Notes: generated by a model from the sequence alone, not told the origin. A stretch of 64,000 nt of DNA from Brevundimonas sp. (GCF_003248455.1 NZ_QFNM01000002.1:1-64000); one strand, 5' to 3'; shown: positions 8,702 to 16,686, counted from the stretch's first letter. Translations and numbers: made by a program.

Positions 8702-9156
8702 CAGACCCCGGTGTTGGTCATCGAAGCCCAGGGTTCCGCCGGCGCCAAGGGCGCGCCTTTCTGAAGGAGTTCGACGGAAACGCCGTCAGGCGATCGGACG
8801 AAGGCCATGTAGCCGTCGCGCGGCGGACGATTGATCGTCACGCCGCCGTCCATCAGCGTCCGGCAGGCGGCGTAGATGTCGTCGACCTCATAGGCCAGGT
8901 GCCCGAAGTTGCGGCCGCCCTGATAATCCTCGGGCTCCCAGTTGAAGGTCAGTTCGACCTCGGGACACCGCTCCGCAGCCGACTGGGCCAGATTCTCGGG
9001 CGCGGCCAGGAAGACCAGGGTGAACCGGCCGGCCGCGTTCTCCGTGCGTCGCACTTCCTTGAGCCCCAGAAGGTCGCAATAGAAATGCAGCGAGGCGTCG
9101 AGGTCCTTCACGCGGACCATGGTGTGCAGATAGCGCAAAGGCGAGGCTCCGTCCAA
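8698..9156 (-). CDS. gloA: Lactoylglutathione lyase (glyoxalase I), VOC family
   Basis: 152 residues, two VOC betaalphabetabetabeta modules. It would isomerise the methylglyoxal-glutathione hemithioacetal to S-lactoylglutathione. The four metal ligands of GloA can be placed: His in YLHTMVRVKDLD, Glu in VELTFNWEPEDY, His in FGHLAYEVDDI and Glu in VSVELLQKG; LHFYCDLLGLKEVRR also aligns with the E. coli enzyme. The motif order and the NWEPEDY stretch favour GloA over other VOC enzymes. Another dioxygenase or resistance function of the superfamily is less likely. Confidence 0.8.
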   Translation of the reverse strand: MDGASPLRYLHTMVRVKDLDASLHFYCDLLGLKEVRRTENAAGRFTLVFLAAPENLAQSAAERCPEVELTFNWEPEDYQGGRNFGHLAYEVDDIYAACRTLMDGGVTINRPPRDGYMAFVRSPDGVSVELLQKGAPLAPAEPWASMTNTGVW

Positions 9157-9212
9157 ACAGGTTCCCTAGCAATCCTATAGACCGGGATCGCCCGACTTCG
9201 CGACTGAACTGA

Positions 9213-9262
9213 GGTTACGGCCGAAAGCAGGCGAGAGCCTGATTCACGCTTCAGGCGTAACC
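9213..9262. other. Structured intergenic element (nested inverted repeats)
   Basis: An outer 7-base inverted repeat, GGTTACG (9213-9219) and CGTAACC (9256-9262), encloses a perfect hairpin CAGGC-GAGA-GCCTG (9228-9241). It lies between the stop of the zinc-finger gene and the start of gloA, both minus strand, so it could be a processing or termination structure; there is no T-tract. Seen in sequence; role unknown. Confidence 0.4.
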
Positions 9263-9294
9263 GCGAAAACGGTCCCGTCTAAAACGATCAGTGC

Positions 9295-9534
9295 TTAATG
9301 GGCCTCGGGCGCGCGCGCCGCCGGGCTCAGATATTCGTTCTCATCGTGCGGGTGGGCCGACAGGACGAAACGGCGGTCGCAATAGCCGCATTCGATGAAG
9401 TCGTCCTCGCCCATGTCCATATAGACCAGAGGATGGCCCAGGGCGCCGCCGCCCCCGTCGCAGGCCACGCGCTTGGTGGAGACGACGATCTCTTCGGGCG
9501 GGGGGATGATGGCGTCGGCGTGGCGCGTGGGCAT
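9295..9534 (-). CDS. NDUFS6-like zinc-finger domain protein
   Basis: 79 residues. The pattern VACDGGGGALGHPLVYMDMG followed by CGYCDRRFVL supplies Cys, His and a CxxC, the zinc-binding arrangement of the CHCC zinc-finger family to which the 13 kDa mitochondrial complex I subunit NDUFS6 belongs. Bacterial members are found as free-standing proteins or complex I accessory subunits in alphaproteobacteria. An N-terminal 25-residue extension (MPTRHADAIIPPPEEIVV) precedes the domain. No nuo genes lie nearby, so the link to complex I rests on family only. Confidence 0.8.
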   Translation of the reverse strand: MPTRHADAIIPPPEEIVVSTKRVACDGGGGALGHPLVYMDMGEDDFIECGYCDRRFVLSAHPHDENEYLSPAARAPEAH

Positions 9535-9648
9535 GATGCGGTCCGGGTCTGGGAGGCTGCCGACCCCTTGGCCGGAGCGAAATCTGAGACGCGACCGACG
9601 AAAGGCCGACGCGACCGATTTCCGCTCTAAGCGGGCCGGGCCGGAAGG

Positions 9649-9933
9649 TCAAACCTCGGCGGGCTTGCTCCGGCCCAGCAGGCGATCCATCAGGGCCTTG
9701 CGCTTCTTGAACAGCGTCAGCCCCAGACATCCGGCCCCGACCCACAGACCGACCTCGCCCACGACCGCCAGCCCCGCCGCCGCCAGGGCGGCCTGGCTCA
9801 TGTCCATCTGGCCAATCTTGCCGACCCACAGGGCCAGGCCCGCCCCGACATAGCCGACCGCGCAGACAGCCATGGCGAAAAATCCGATCAGGCGGGTGCG
9901 CGTCATACGAGGTCTGACAGACGGCGTCGTCAT
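9649..9933 (-). CDS. Small two-helix membrane protein (94 aa)
   Basis: Two hydrophobic segments (IGFFAMAVCAVGYVGAGLALWVG and a second one ending VGEVGLWVGAGCLGLTLF) flank a short loop; the C-terminus is basic (KKRKALMDRLLGRSK) and therefore cytoplasmic. The overall pattern resembles the small 'transporter suffix domain' proteins, though this is a weak match. The ATG at 9933 is preferred over upstream in-frame codons because GGAG sits 6 bases before it. A promoter and a palindrome occur immediately upstream, so expression appears specifically regulated. Confidence 0.65.
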   Translation of the reverse strand: MTTPSVRPRMTRTRLIGFFAMAVCAVGYVGAGLALWVGKIGQMDMSQAALAAAGLAVVGEVGLWVGAGCLGLTLFKKRKALMDRLLGRSKPAEV

Positions 9934-9954
9934 AATGTTCTCCATCAAGTCGAG

Positions 9955-9968
9955 TTGTCCTATGACAA
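9955..9968. promoter_or_regulatory. Palindromic operator candidate TTGTC-CTAT-GACAA
   Basis: A perfect 5-base inverted repeat with a 4-base centre lies between the -10 element and the start codon of the small membrane protein gene, about where transcription should begin. This is a typical repressor position. The binding protein is unknown. Confidence 0.4.
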
Positions 9969-9970
9969 GG

Positions 9971-9999
9971 AACCTAGACATCCCGACCTCATAAGTCAA
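9971..9999 (-). promoter_or_regulatory. Sigma70-type promoter of the small membrane protein gene
   Basis: Minus-strand TTGACT (9994-9999), a 17-base spacer and TAGGTT (9971-9976). The start codon is about 38 bases past the -10 element. Confidence 0.45.
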
Positions 10000-10112
10000 G
10001 GGTCATTGACATAAAGTCTGGCCCGCTTGTCTCTTAATACGGCTTGGCCAGCTTGGCGGATGGTCCAGCGCGCCCTACCTATGCGCCTCGCCACGCCGCC
10101 CTGAGTGAAGCC

Positions 10113-11087
10113 ATGCCCGAGACCCTCGCCCTGCCCGACAACGCCATCGCGGTGCGGGGCCTGAAGAAGACCTACGCCGGGTCCAAGAAATCGCCGCCCA
10201 AGATCGCCCTGCGCGGCGTCGATCTGGTTATCCCACGCGGTTCCGTCTTCGGCCTCTTGGGTCCGAACGGCGCCGGCAAATCCACACTGATCAACATCCT
10301 GGCCGGGGTTGTGAAGAAGTCCGAAGGCTCCGTCGTCATCTGGGGCCGCGACATCGACAAGGAGCCGCGCGACGCCGCCGCGGCCCTTGGGGTCGTGCCG
10401 CAGGAGATCGTCGCCGACGTCTTCTTCACCCCGCGCGAGTCCCTCGAGGTCCAGGCCGGCTTCTACGGCGTGCCCAAGAACGAGCGGCGTTCCGACGAAC
10501 TGCTGGCGGCGCTGGGTCTGTCGGACAAGGCTGACGCCTATGTCCGCGCCTTGTCGGGCGGCATGAAGCGCCGCCTGATGGTGGCCAAGGCCCTGGTCCA
10601 CAATCCGCCGATCCTCATCCTGGACGAACCGACGGCGGGGGTGGACGTCGAACTGCGCCGACAACTGTGGGCCTATGTCCGCCGCATCAACGAAGAGGGC
10701 GTCACCATCGTCCTGACCACCCACTATCTGGAAGAGGCGCAGGAGCTCTGCGACACCATCGCCATCGTCAATCGGGGCGAGGTGGTGGCCTGCGAGCCGA
10801 CGCCGCAACTGCTGCGCCGGCTGGATAGCCGAAACGTGGTGGTCACGCCCGAAACGCCACAGGCGACGCCGCCCGCCCTGCCGGGCTTCGAGGTCACGCC
10901 GCGCCCCGGCGGCGCCTTCGCCGTGGCCTACAAGAAAGGGCAGTCTTCGGTGGAGCAGGTCATCAACGCCGTCCGCGCCGCCGGCGTGACCATCGCCGAC
11001 ATCACCACCGAGGACCCGGACCTGGAAGACGTCTTCCTGGCCCTGACCTATGGCGACGCCTCGCGCGTCGATCCGACCCGGGATTAA
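10113..11087 (+). CDS. ABC transporter ATP-binding protein (ABC-2 export type)
   Basis: 324-residue nucleotide-binding subunit. Walker A GLLGPNGAGKSTL, Q-loop VVPQEIVAD, signature LSGGMKRRLMVAKAL, Walker B ILILDEPTAGVD and the H-loop TTHYLEEA are all intact. The C-terminal 90 residues (after GEVVACEPTPQLL) form the accessory domain seen in DrrA/CcmA-like exporters. Start: ATG at 10113 after GTGAAG; the upstream 23 codons lack homology. No membrane partner follows: the next gene is on the other strand and overlaps the stop by 4 bases. The permease must be encoded elsewhere, so the substrate cannot be inferred. Confidence 0.9.
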   Translation: MPETLALPDNAIAVRGLKKTYAGSKKSPPKIALRGVDLVIPRGSVFGLLGPNGAGKSTLINILAGVVKKSEGSVVIWGRDIDKEPRDAAAALGVVPQEIVADVFFTPRESLEVQAGFYGVPKNERRSDELLAALGLSDKADAYVRALSGGMKRRLMVAKALVHNPPILILDEPTAGVDVELRRQLWAYVRRINEEGVTIVLTTHYLEEAQELCDTIAIVNRGEVVACEPTPQLLRRLDSRNVVVTPETPQATPPALPGFEVTPRPGGAFAVAYKKGQSSVEQVINAVRAAGVTIADITTEDPDLEDVFLALTYGDASRVDPTRD

Positions 11088-11980
11088 TCGACCTCCGCCA
11101 GGAATTCGAAGATCGCGGCGCGGGCCTCGGGCTCGTCCAGCATCGGGGCGTGGCCCACCCCGGGAACCTCGACATAGACCATGTTCGGCGCCGCCTTTCT
11201 CATCCGCGCGGCGATGTCGGCGCTGAGCAGGTCGGATGTCCCGCCGCGCACCAGCAGAGTGGGACGTTTGCGCGCCATCCGCCGGAACATCGGCCACAGG
11301 TCGGGGACCAGGGCCTTCGCCCCCGCCGCCTGGATCGGCACGGCGATGTCGGGATCGTAGTCCAGCGCGACGCGCCCATCCGGCAATTCGCGGAAGATGC
11401 GGCGCGCGAAAGCCTCCCAGTCCGCATCGCCGTAATGCGGGAAGGCCACGGCGTTGATCCGCCGGGCATAGGCCGCCGCATCGGCCCAGGACCAGATTTC
11501 GACCGGCTGGCCGCTGTAGGCGGCGATGCGCGCCAGACCCTCGGGCGCCACTTCCGGCCCGATGTCGTTCAGCACCGCCGCGACCACTGCCCTGGGCCGC
11601 ATCGCCGTCAGCGCCATGGTGATCAGACCGCCCATCGAGGTGCCGACGAAGACCGCCCTCGCGATCCCCGCCTGGTCCATCAGGGCTAGAGCATCCTGGG
11701 CGTAGATGTCGGGCCTGTAGGTCATCGGATCGGGCGCCCGATCCGACAGGCCGCGCCCGCGCACATCGACCGCCAGGACACGCCGGCCGCTCTGGGCCAA
11801 CAGGGGGGCGACGGCTTCGAAATCCGCGCTGTTTCGGGTCAGGCCGTGGATGGCGATGATCGGCGTTCGCGCCACGCCGCTTCCCGGCGCATAGTCGCGA
11901 GCGAACAGACGAAGGCCGCCCGGCGCGGTCCAGCGCCGCTCCGAGAAGGGCCTTGCGTCAGGCGACTGCGGATAGGTCAT
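11084..11980 (-). CDS. Alpha/beta hydrolase
   Basis: 298 residues with the alpha/beta hydrolase fold. The oxyanion motif IIAIHGLTRNSADFEAV, a DVRGRGLSDRA segment, the nucleophile elbow VGTSMGGLITMAL (Ser in GTSMG), and the terminal His in VPGVGHAPMLDEPEA are visible, so the Ser-Asp-His triad looks complete. Substrate unknown; the family includes esterases, lactonases and C-C hydrolases. The start has a strong ribosome site (GGAGG, 8 bases before ATG). It converges on the ABC ATPase gene with a 4-base overlap. Confidence 0.88.
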   Translation of the reverse strand: MTYPQSPDARPFSERRWTAPGGLRLFARDYAPGSGVARTPIIAIHGLTRNSADFEAVAPLLAQSGRRVLAVDVRGRGLSDRAPDPMTYRPDIYAQDALALMDQAGIARAVFVGTSMGGLITMALTAMRPRAVVAAVLNDIGPEVAPEGLARIAAYSGQPVEIWSWADAAAYARRINAVAFPHYGDADWEAFARRIFRELPDGRVALDYDPDIAVPIQAAGAKALVPDLWPMFRRMARKRPTLLVRGGTSDLLSADIAARMRKAAPNMVYVEVPGVGHAPMLDEPEARAAIFEFLAEVD

Positions 11981-12039
11981 TGAGATTTCCTCCGACGTTT
12001 TCGTCAGAGTAATTCACCGGACGACGAAATGCGACGCCC

Positions 12040-12549
12040 TTAGAGGTCCACCGTGTCGTGCACGAAGGCGTCCAGATCGCCGCCCGCGAACAGATATCCC
12101 TTCACCCCCGCGCGCCGCCCGGCCTCCAGATCGGTCGGCTGATCGCCGATGATGAAGCTGCGGGCGGGATCCAGATGGTGTTCGGCGATGGCGCGTAACA
12201 GCATGCCCGGATTGGGCTTGCGATCTGGATGGTCCGGGTGACGATAGCGCGCCTCGACCGCGTCGGCATGGAAGGGGCAGGCGTAGACGGCGTCGATCAC
12301 CGCGCCCTGTTCGGCCAGGGCCTCGATCAACAGGGCGTTGAAGGCGTGCATCCGCTCTTCGGTGAACAGGCCCCGCGCCACGCCCGACTGATTGGTGACG
12401 ATGACGGTGCGATAACCGCCTCGGTTCATTCGCCGCACGGCCGCAGCGGCGCCCGGCGTCAGCTTCAGGTCCTCGGGGCGATGCGGATAGCCGCAGTCCT
12501 CGATCAGGACGCCGTCGCGATCCAGAAAGGCGGCGGGGGCGGCGGTCAT
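12040..12549 (-). CDS. HAD-IIIA phosphatase, GmhB-like (heptose bisphosphate phosphatase)
   Basis: 169 residues. HAD motif I FLDRDGVLIED, motif II VTNQSGVARG, motif III with RKPNPGM and motif IV FIIGDQPTDLEAGRRAG are all present, matching D-glycero-D-manno-heptose-1,7-bisphosphate 7-phosphatase (GmhB) and histidinol-phosphatase relatives. The zinc loop is atypical: it keeps CPFH but, where GmhB usually has a CxC pair, it reads RHPDH. It overlaps the AGE epimerase gene by 4 bases (ATGA), suggesting a joint sugar-phosphate role, probably in lipopolysaccharide or surface polysaccharide synthesis. The exact substrate is uncertain. Confidence 0.75.
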   Translation of the reverse strand: MTAAPAAFLDRDGVLIEDCGYPHRPEDLKLTPGAAAAVRRMNRGGYRTVIVTNQSGVARGLFTEERMHAFNALLIEALAEQGAVIDAVYACPFHADAVEARYRHPDHPDRKPNPGMLLRAIAEHHLDPARSFIIGDQPTDLEAGRRAGVKGYLFAGGDLDAFVHDTVDL

Positions 12550-13634
12550 GCGTCCAGTCTCAACAGTTCGGAGAAGGCGGTCATCAGGTGATAGAGGCTG
12601 GACGCCGGCGCGGCTCGATCCTGCGGCCGACCGTCCGCATCGTAGCTGTCGATCCATAGCCCCGGCACGGCCGTCGCCAGATGGGTGTCCAGGATGCGGT
12701 CGATCAGGTCGACGGCGCCGTCGTCGCCGAAGCTCAGGGCCGTGCGCGCCGCCTCGGTCTGGGCCCACAGCCGTCGCCCCGCATCCAGGGGCGCGCCGGT
12801 CGGGTCGATCTCCCGAATTACGAAACCGTCGCGGCGCCCTTGCGTCATGGCGCGACGATGAAGCGCCTTGGCCGCATCGTCCGCCGCCGGATCCAACGTC
12901 CTGGCCTGGCGCAGCAGCCAGGCCCACTCTTCCAGATGGCCCGGCTCGATCACCCGCCCCTGGTGCGGATCGAGCCGCCAGTCTTCGCCGAAGTATTCGC
13001 GGATCGCGCCATCGACCAGGAAATGACGCCGACACAGATCCAGCGAGACGCCCGCCGCCCTCGCGAACGCCGGATCGGCGGCCGTCGCTTGCCAGGCCAG
13101 CATCGCCTCCAGCATATGCATATGCGGGTTCTGGCGACGCGGCAGGCGCGGCGGCAGGGCCTCGTGCCAACCGCCGTGGGGGGCGGTCATTTCCCTGTCG
13201 ATCGCCTCCAACGTCTGCAGCGCCAGCGGCCGCGCGCGCGAATCGCCCAGCACGCGATGGGCGGCGGCCAGGGCGAACAGCACGAAAGCCAGGTCGTAGA
13301 GATCCGGCGCCGCGTCCGTCACCGCCCCTTTGTCGTCGGTCGCGCCGATCCACAGCCCGTCGTCGCGGCGTCCGCTCGCGATCAGACAGTCCAGCCCCGC
13401 CTGGGCCGGGCCGCGCCCCCCCGCCCAGCCCAGGGCCGTCGCTTCGCAAAAGACATAGATCTGGCGCGCCTGGACGCGGGTGCGCCGACGCTGGCCCACG
13501 ACGGGACGACCGTCGAAATCCAGTTGTTCGAAAAACCGCCCGCCGGCGTCCAGCCCCCGGTCGGCCCATAGCGGCAGGGCGTGGTCGAACAGCCAGTTCG
13601 AGACCCTTGTCTGGGCGGCGGCGCGGGCGATCAT
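12546..13634 (-). CDS. AGE-family epimerase/isomerase
   Basis: 362 residues with the N-acylglucosamine 2-epimerase (alpha/alpha)6-barrel pattern: GRFFEQLDFDGRP, RRRTRVQARQIYVFCEAT (conserved Arg and Gln/Tyr of the family), PHGGWHEAL, NPHMHMLEAMLAWQ (conserved metal/active-site His pair in HxHMLEA), GRVIEPGHLEEWAWLL and RRLWAQTEAART. These residues line the active site in RnBP/YihS relatives and mannose/mannose-6-phosphate isomerases. The likely reaction is sugar or sugar-phosphate isomerisation, with mannose-6-phosphate isomerase plausible. It is coupled to the GmhB-like gene and divergent from an aminotransferase operon. Confidence 0.85.
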   Translation of the reverse strand: MIARAAAQTRVSNWLFDHALPLWADRGLDAGGRFFEQLDFDGRPVVGQRRRTRVQARQIYVFCEATALGWAGGRGPAQAGLDCLIASGRRDDGLWIGATDDKGAVTDAAPDLYDLAFVLFALAAAHRVLGDSRARPLALQTLEAIDREMTAPHGGWHEALPPRLPRRQNPHMHMLEAMLAWQATAADPAFARAAGVSLDLCRRHFLVDGAIREYFGEDWRLDPHQGRVIEPGHLEEWAWLLRQARTLDPAADDAAKALHRRAMTQGRRDGFVIREIDPTGAPLDAGRRLWAQTEAARTALSFGDDGAVDLIDRILDTHLATAVPGLWIDSYDADGRPQDRAAPASSLYHLMTAFSELLRLDA

Positions 13635-13717
13635 GGCGCTGGCTTAGAGCATGATCCCGGCCCCCGCCAAGCGAAAGCGACGGTAGCAAAGGGCAACGCG
13701 ATGTGACGCCGCATGAT

Positions 13718-13746
13718 TTGGCCCGCGCGTCCGATCTTGCTAGGAC
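13718..13746 (+). promoter_or_regulatory. Caulobacter-type housekeeping promoter of the aminotransferase operon
   Basis: TTGGCCC (13718-13724), 14-base spacer, GCTAGGAC (13739-13746): close to TTGACGS-N10-14-GCTANAWC. It lies about 86 bases upstream of the aminotransferase ATG. Confidence 0.4.
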
Positions 13747-13832
13747 GGCGCGACAGATGACGGCCCAAGTGGCGTCCTTGACGCGGCCCGGCCCGACGCC
13801 GCCCCGATCCCGTTACGGAGAGTGCGACCCCC

Positions 13833-14990
13833 ATGATCCCCTTCATCGACCTTCAGGCCCAGCGCCTGCGTCTCGCCGGCAAGATCGAGGCCGCCGTCCA
13901 GGAGGCCGTCGTCGGCGGCGCCTGGGTCATGGGTCCGCAGGTTCGCCGGTTTGAGGCCGATCTGGCCGCCTTCGGTCAGGCCAAACACGCCCTGGGCTGC
14001 GCCAACGGCACTGACGCCCTGGCCCTGCCGTTGATGGCCTGGGGCGTCGGACGCGGCGATGCGGTCATCGTCCCCAGCTTCACCTTCGCCGCCACGGCCG
14101 AGGTCGTGCCCTGGTTCGACGCCGAGCCGGTCTTCGTCGATGTGGACGCCGAAACCTACAATATGGACCCGGCCGCGCTGGAACGGGCCATCGAGGGGAT
14201 CAAGGCCGAGGGTCGGTTGACGCCCCGCGTGGTCATCGCCGTCGACCTGTTCGGCCAGCCCGCCGACTATCCGGCGATCAAGGCGATCTGCGACAGGCAC
14301 GGGCTGAAGCTGATCTCGGATTCGGCGCAAGGGTTCGGCTGCACCATCGACGGCGCCCATCCGTTGAAATGGGCCGACGTCACCACCACCAGCTTCTTCC
14401 CGGCCAAGCCGCTGGGCTGCTATGGCGACGGCGGGGCGGTGCTGACCGACGACGACGAACTGGCTCAGCTGATGGATTCCGTGCGGGTGCACGGCAAGGC
14501 GGTCGCGGTGGATCTGAAGGACCGCACCTTCGACCACGACCCCAAATATCTGAACATGCGCATCGGCCTGAACAGCCGTCTGGACACCATCCAGGCCGCT
14601 GTCCTGATCGAGAAGCTGAAGGTCTTCGGCCAGGAGATCGAATGGCGCAACCGCATCGCCGGCCGCTACAACGACGCCCTGCGGCCCCACGTCGCCAAGG
14701 TCCCCGACGTGCCGACGGGCAACATCTCCAACTGGGCGCAATATACGATCGAACATCCCGACCGTGACGGACTGGCCGCGCACCTCAAGGCCAACGACGT
14801 GCCCACCGCCGTCTATTATCCGATTCCGCTGCATCTTCAGCCGGCCTATGAGCACTATCCGCGCGGCGCCGGAGGCCTCCCCGTGACGGAGCGGCTGAAG
14901 GACGTGGTCGTCAGCCTGCCGATGCACGCGGATCTGGACGCCGAGACCCAGGACCGCATCGTCGCCGCCGTCGCCAGCTACAAGGCCTGA
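13833..14990 (+). CDS. DegT/DnrJ/EryC1/StrS sugar aminotransferase
   Basis: 385 residues, fold-type I PLP enzyme acting on nucleotide-linked keto sugars. Seen: MIPFIDLQAQ start, the GCANGTDALALPL phosphate-binding loop, SFTFAATAEVV, LFGQPAD, EDxAQ variant ISDSAQGFG, and the Schiff-base lysine in FFPAKPLGCYGDGGA. The C-terminal NISNWAQYTI and VYYPIPLHLQ blocks are also typical. Overall it looks closest to WbpE/WlbC, which aminate the 3-keto form of UDP-GlcNAcA. The oxidoreductase gene follows after 5 bases and could make that keto substrate, so a pathway to a 2,3-diamino sugar for surface polysaccharide is likely. Confidence 0.9.
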   Translation: MIPFIDLQAQRLRLAGKIEAAVQEAVVGGAWVMGPQVRRFEADLAAFGQAKHALGCANGTDALALPLMAWGVGRGDAVIVPSFTFAATAEVVPWFDAEPVFVDVDAETYNMDPAALERAIEGIKAEGRLTPRVVIAVDLFGQPADYPAIKAICDRHGLKLISDSAQGFGCTIDGAHPLKWADVTTTSFFPAKPLGCYGDGGAVLTDDDELAQLMDSVRVHGKAVAVDLKDRTFDHDPKYLNMRIGLNSRLDTIQAAVLIEKLKVFGQEIEWRNRIAGRYNDALRPHVAKVPDVPTGNISNWAQYTIEHPDRDGLAAHLKANDVPTAVYYPIPLHLQPAYEHYPRGAGGLPVTERLKDVVVSLPMHADLDAETQDRIVAAVASYKA

Positions 14991-14995
14991 ACCCG

Positions 14996-15928
14996 ATGCC
15001 CAACACCGCCCCCCTCAAGTTCGGCGTCGCCGGCGTCGGCGTCATGGGCCGCAACCATGCCCGCGTCGCCTCGGAGATGCGCGAGTTCGACCTGACCACC
15101 GTCTTCGATCCCGACGCCATCACGGTCGAGGGCGTCGCGGCGGCCTATGACGCCGCGCCCGTCACCACGGTCCAGGCCTTTGTCGACGCCGGCCTGGACG
15201 CCGCCGTCGTGGCCACCCCTAACCGTGTCCATGCCGAGATCGGCGTGGCCCTGCTGGAAAAGGGCGTCCACGTCCTGGTCGAAAAGCCCATCGCCGCCAC
15301 CGTGGCCGACGCCCAGCGCATGATCGACGCGGCCAAGGCCAACGACCGCGTCCTGATGGTGGGCCAGGTCGAACGGTTCAATCCGGCTGTCGAGGCGGTC
15401 AAGCGCGCCGTCGACGGCGACGAGATCATCTCGATCCAGATCACCCGCGTCGGCCCCTTCCCGCCCCGGATGGGCGAGGTCGGCGTCGTCATCGACCTGG
15501 CCGTGCACGACATCGACATCATCCGCCACCTGACCGGGTCCGAGATCGTCGAGGTTCAGCCTCAGCTGGCCCGCACCCGCGCAGACCGCGAGGATACGGC
15601 CCTGTTGCAGTTCCGACTGGACAACGGCGTGATCGCCCACATCACCACCAACTGGGTCACGCCCTACAAGACCCGTACGCTGCAAGTCGCCACCAAGACC
15701 AAGTTCGTCGTCGCCGACCTGATCACCCGCCAGGTGACGGAATATTTCGGCCAGCAGCCCGACGGCTCCTACTCGACCCGGATGCTGAACAGCTGGCCGG
15801 CCGAGCCGCTGAGGAAGGAGCTGGAAGCCTTCGCCCGCGCCATATCCAGCGGGGAGACCCCGGCCGTGACCGGCGAGGACGGCCTGCGCAATCTGGAAGT
15901 CGCCTTGCGCTGTCTGGGCGAAGCCTAG
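14996..15928 (+). CDS. Gfo/Idh/MocA-family sugar oxidoreductase
   Basis: 310 residues. The NAD(P) Rossmann motif GVAGVGVMGRNHARV (residues 10-24), the family signature VLVEKPIAATVADAQRMI, and the C-terminal domain with DLAVHDIDIIRHLTG (catalytic His of the DxxxH type) identify it. Partner of the upstream aminotransferase (5-base gap). By analogy with WlbA/WbpB it may oxidise C3 of a UDP-sugar acid, but the family also contains inositol and glucose-fructose oxidoreductases. MPNTAPLKFGV start, with no obvious alternative. Confidence 0.88.
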   Translation: MPNTAPLKFGVAGVGVMGRNHARVASEMREFDLTTVFDPDAITVEGVAAAYDAAPVTTVQAFVDAGLDAAVVATPNRVHAEIGVALLEKGVHVLVEKPIAATVADAQRMIDAAKANDRVLMVGQVERFNPAVEAVKRAVDGDEIISIQITRVGPFPPRMGEVGVVIDLAVHDIDIIRHLTGSEIVEVQPQLARTRADREDTALLQFRLDNGVIAHITTNWVTPYKTRTLQVATKTKFVVADLITRQVTEYFGQQPDGSYSTRMLNSWPAEPLRKELEAFARAISSGETPAVTGEDGLRNLEVALRCLGEA

Positions 15929-15960
15929 TTCTCGCCGCAAAACCTGGGGAAGAAGCCCGA

Positions 15961-16476
15961 ATGCGCCGTCCGAACCGCCCGTCTTTCAGCCTGCCTCTCG
16001 GTCTGGCCGCCGCCATCCTGATCGCGGCCCCGGCCCATGCGGACACCCGCTTCCTGTCCTACAACGCCTCCGACCGCATCACCCAGGCCCTGACGAAGGG
16101 GGTCACGCTGGAAGTGCGGCGTGGTCTGTTCGGCGCGGTCCAGGTCGAGCGGCTGTTCTCCACCACCGCGCGCGGCACGGCCGGTTTCACCCGGGGCGGC
16201 CCCGACGCGGCGCGGCGCGTCCTGCCTGACGGCGCGCAGGAGAACGACATCTACGCCGTGAATCAGGACGGCGACGGCCGGGGCCTGGCCCGCGCCCTGT
16301 GCCCCGGCGCCGACGAGGTCTGGCTGATCATGAGCCGGGTGCGCGCGCCGCGTCCCCTGACCATGCAGGCGGTCGGCCGCTGGTCCGACAGCGCCTACCG
16401 CCATTGCGTCACTCTGAGTTACGAGTGGCGCGGCGAATGGGCCGCCGCGCCGGCCGCACGCGGAAACGTCGACTGA
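15961..16476 (+). CDS. Secreted hypothetical protein (171 aa)
   Basis: Sec signal peptide MRRPNRPSFSLPLGLAAAILIAAPAHA with a clear AxA site before DTRFLSYN. The mature 140-odd residues contain a beta-rich sequence with SRVRAPRPLTMQAVGRW and a pair of cysteines (ALCPGADE, YRHCVTLSY) that could form a disulfide. No catalytic motif seen and no family recognised. It is 32 bases downstream of the oxidoreductase gene on the same strand, so it may be the last gene of that operon. Periplasmic location is inferred from the signal peptide. Confidence 0.7.
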   Translation: MRRPNRPSFSLPLGLAAAILIAAPAHADTRFLSYNASDRITQALTKGVTLEVRRGLFGAVQVERLFSTTARGTAGFTRGGPDAARRVLPDGAQENDIYAVNQDGDGRGLARALCPGADEVWLIMSRVRAPRPLTMQAVGRWSDSAYRHCVTLSYEWRGEWAAAPAARGNVD

Positions 16477-16585
16477 GCCGCGACGGCCTGATTCGTCCGG
16501 CGTCGGACTGTTTCATAATGAGCACGCGCAAGCGGCAATTGTGACGATTTGACTTTTCTGTCCGACAGTGACACTTTCGGCACAC

Positions 16586-16686
16586 GAACGGCGGCGGCCG
16601 TTCTGCCGCCACGGAAGATATCCCCCTCCCCGGCGGCGAGAGAGACGAACCTCCCATAGCCCGGCCATCGCGGCCGGGCTTTTTTT
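16586..16686 (+). ncRNA. Candidate small RNA with CU-rich loops and intrinsic terminator
   Basis: The gap between the secreted-protein gene and xth contains a hairpin GGCGGC-CGTTCT-GCCGCC (16593-16610), a pyrimidine run CCCCCTCCCC (16622-16631), a single-stranded ACCTCCC (16649-16655) and a strong Rho-independent terminator (16658-16686). The GCCGCC arm can pair alternatively with GGCGGC at 16632-16637, which would put the CCCCCTCCCC run in a loop. Exposed CCUCC-type anti-Shine-Dalgarno sequence before a terminator hairpin is the architecture of the alphaproteobacterial alpha-r8 (suhB/mmgR) sRNA family. The 5' end is a guess; a -35-like TTGACT lies at 16549-16554. Confidence 0.45.
16658..16686 (+). 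terminator. Rho-independent terminator
   Basis: Perfect 9-base stem AGCCCGGCC/GGCCGGGCT with a 5-base loop followed by seven T residues. It ends 26 bases before xth, so it terminates transcription of something upstream (the candidate sRNA or the sugar operon), not xth. Confidence 0.85.
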
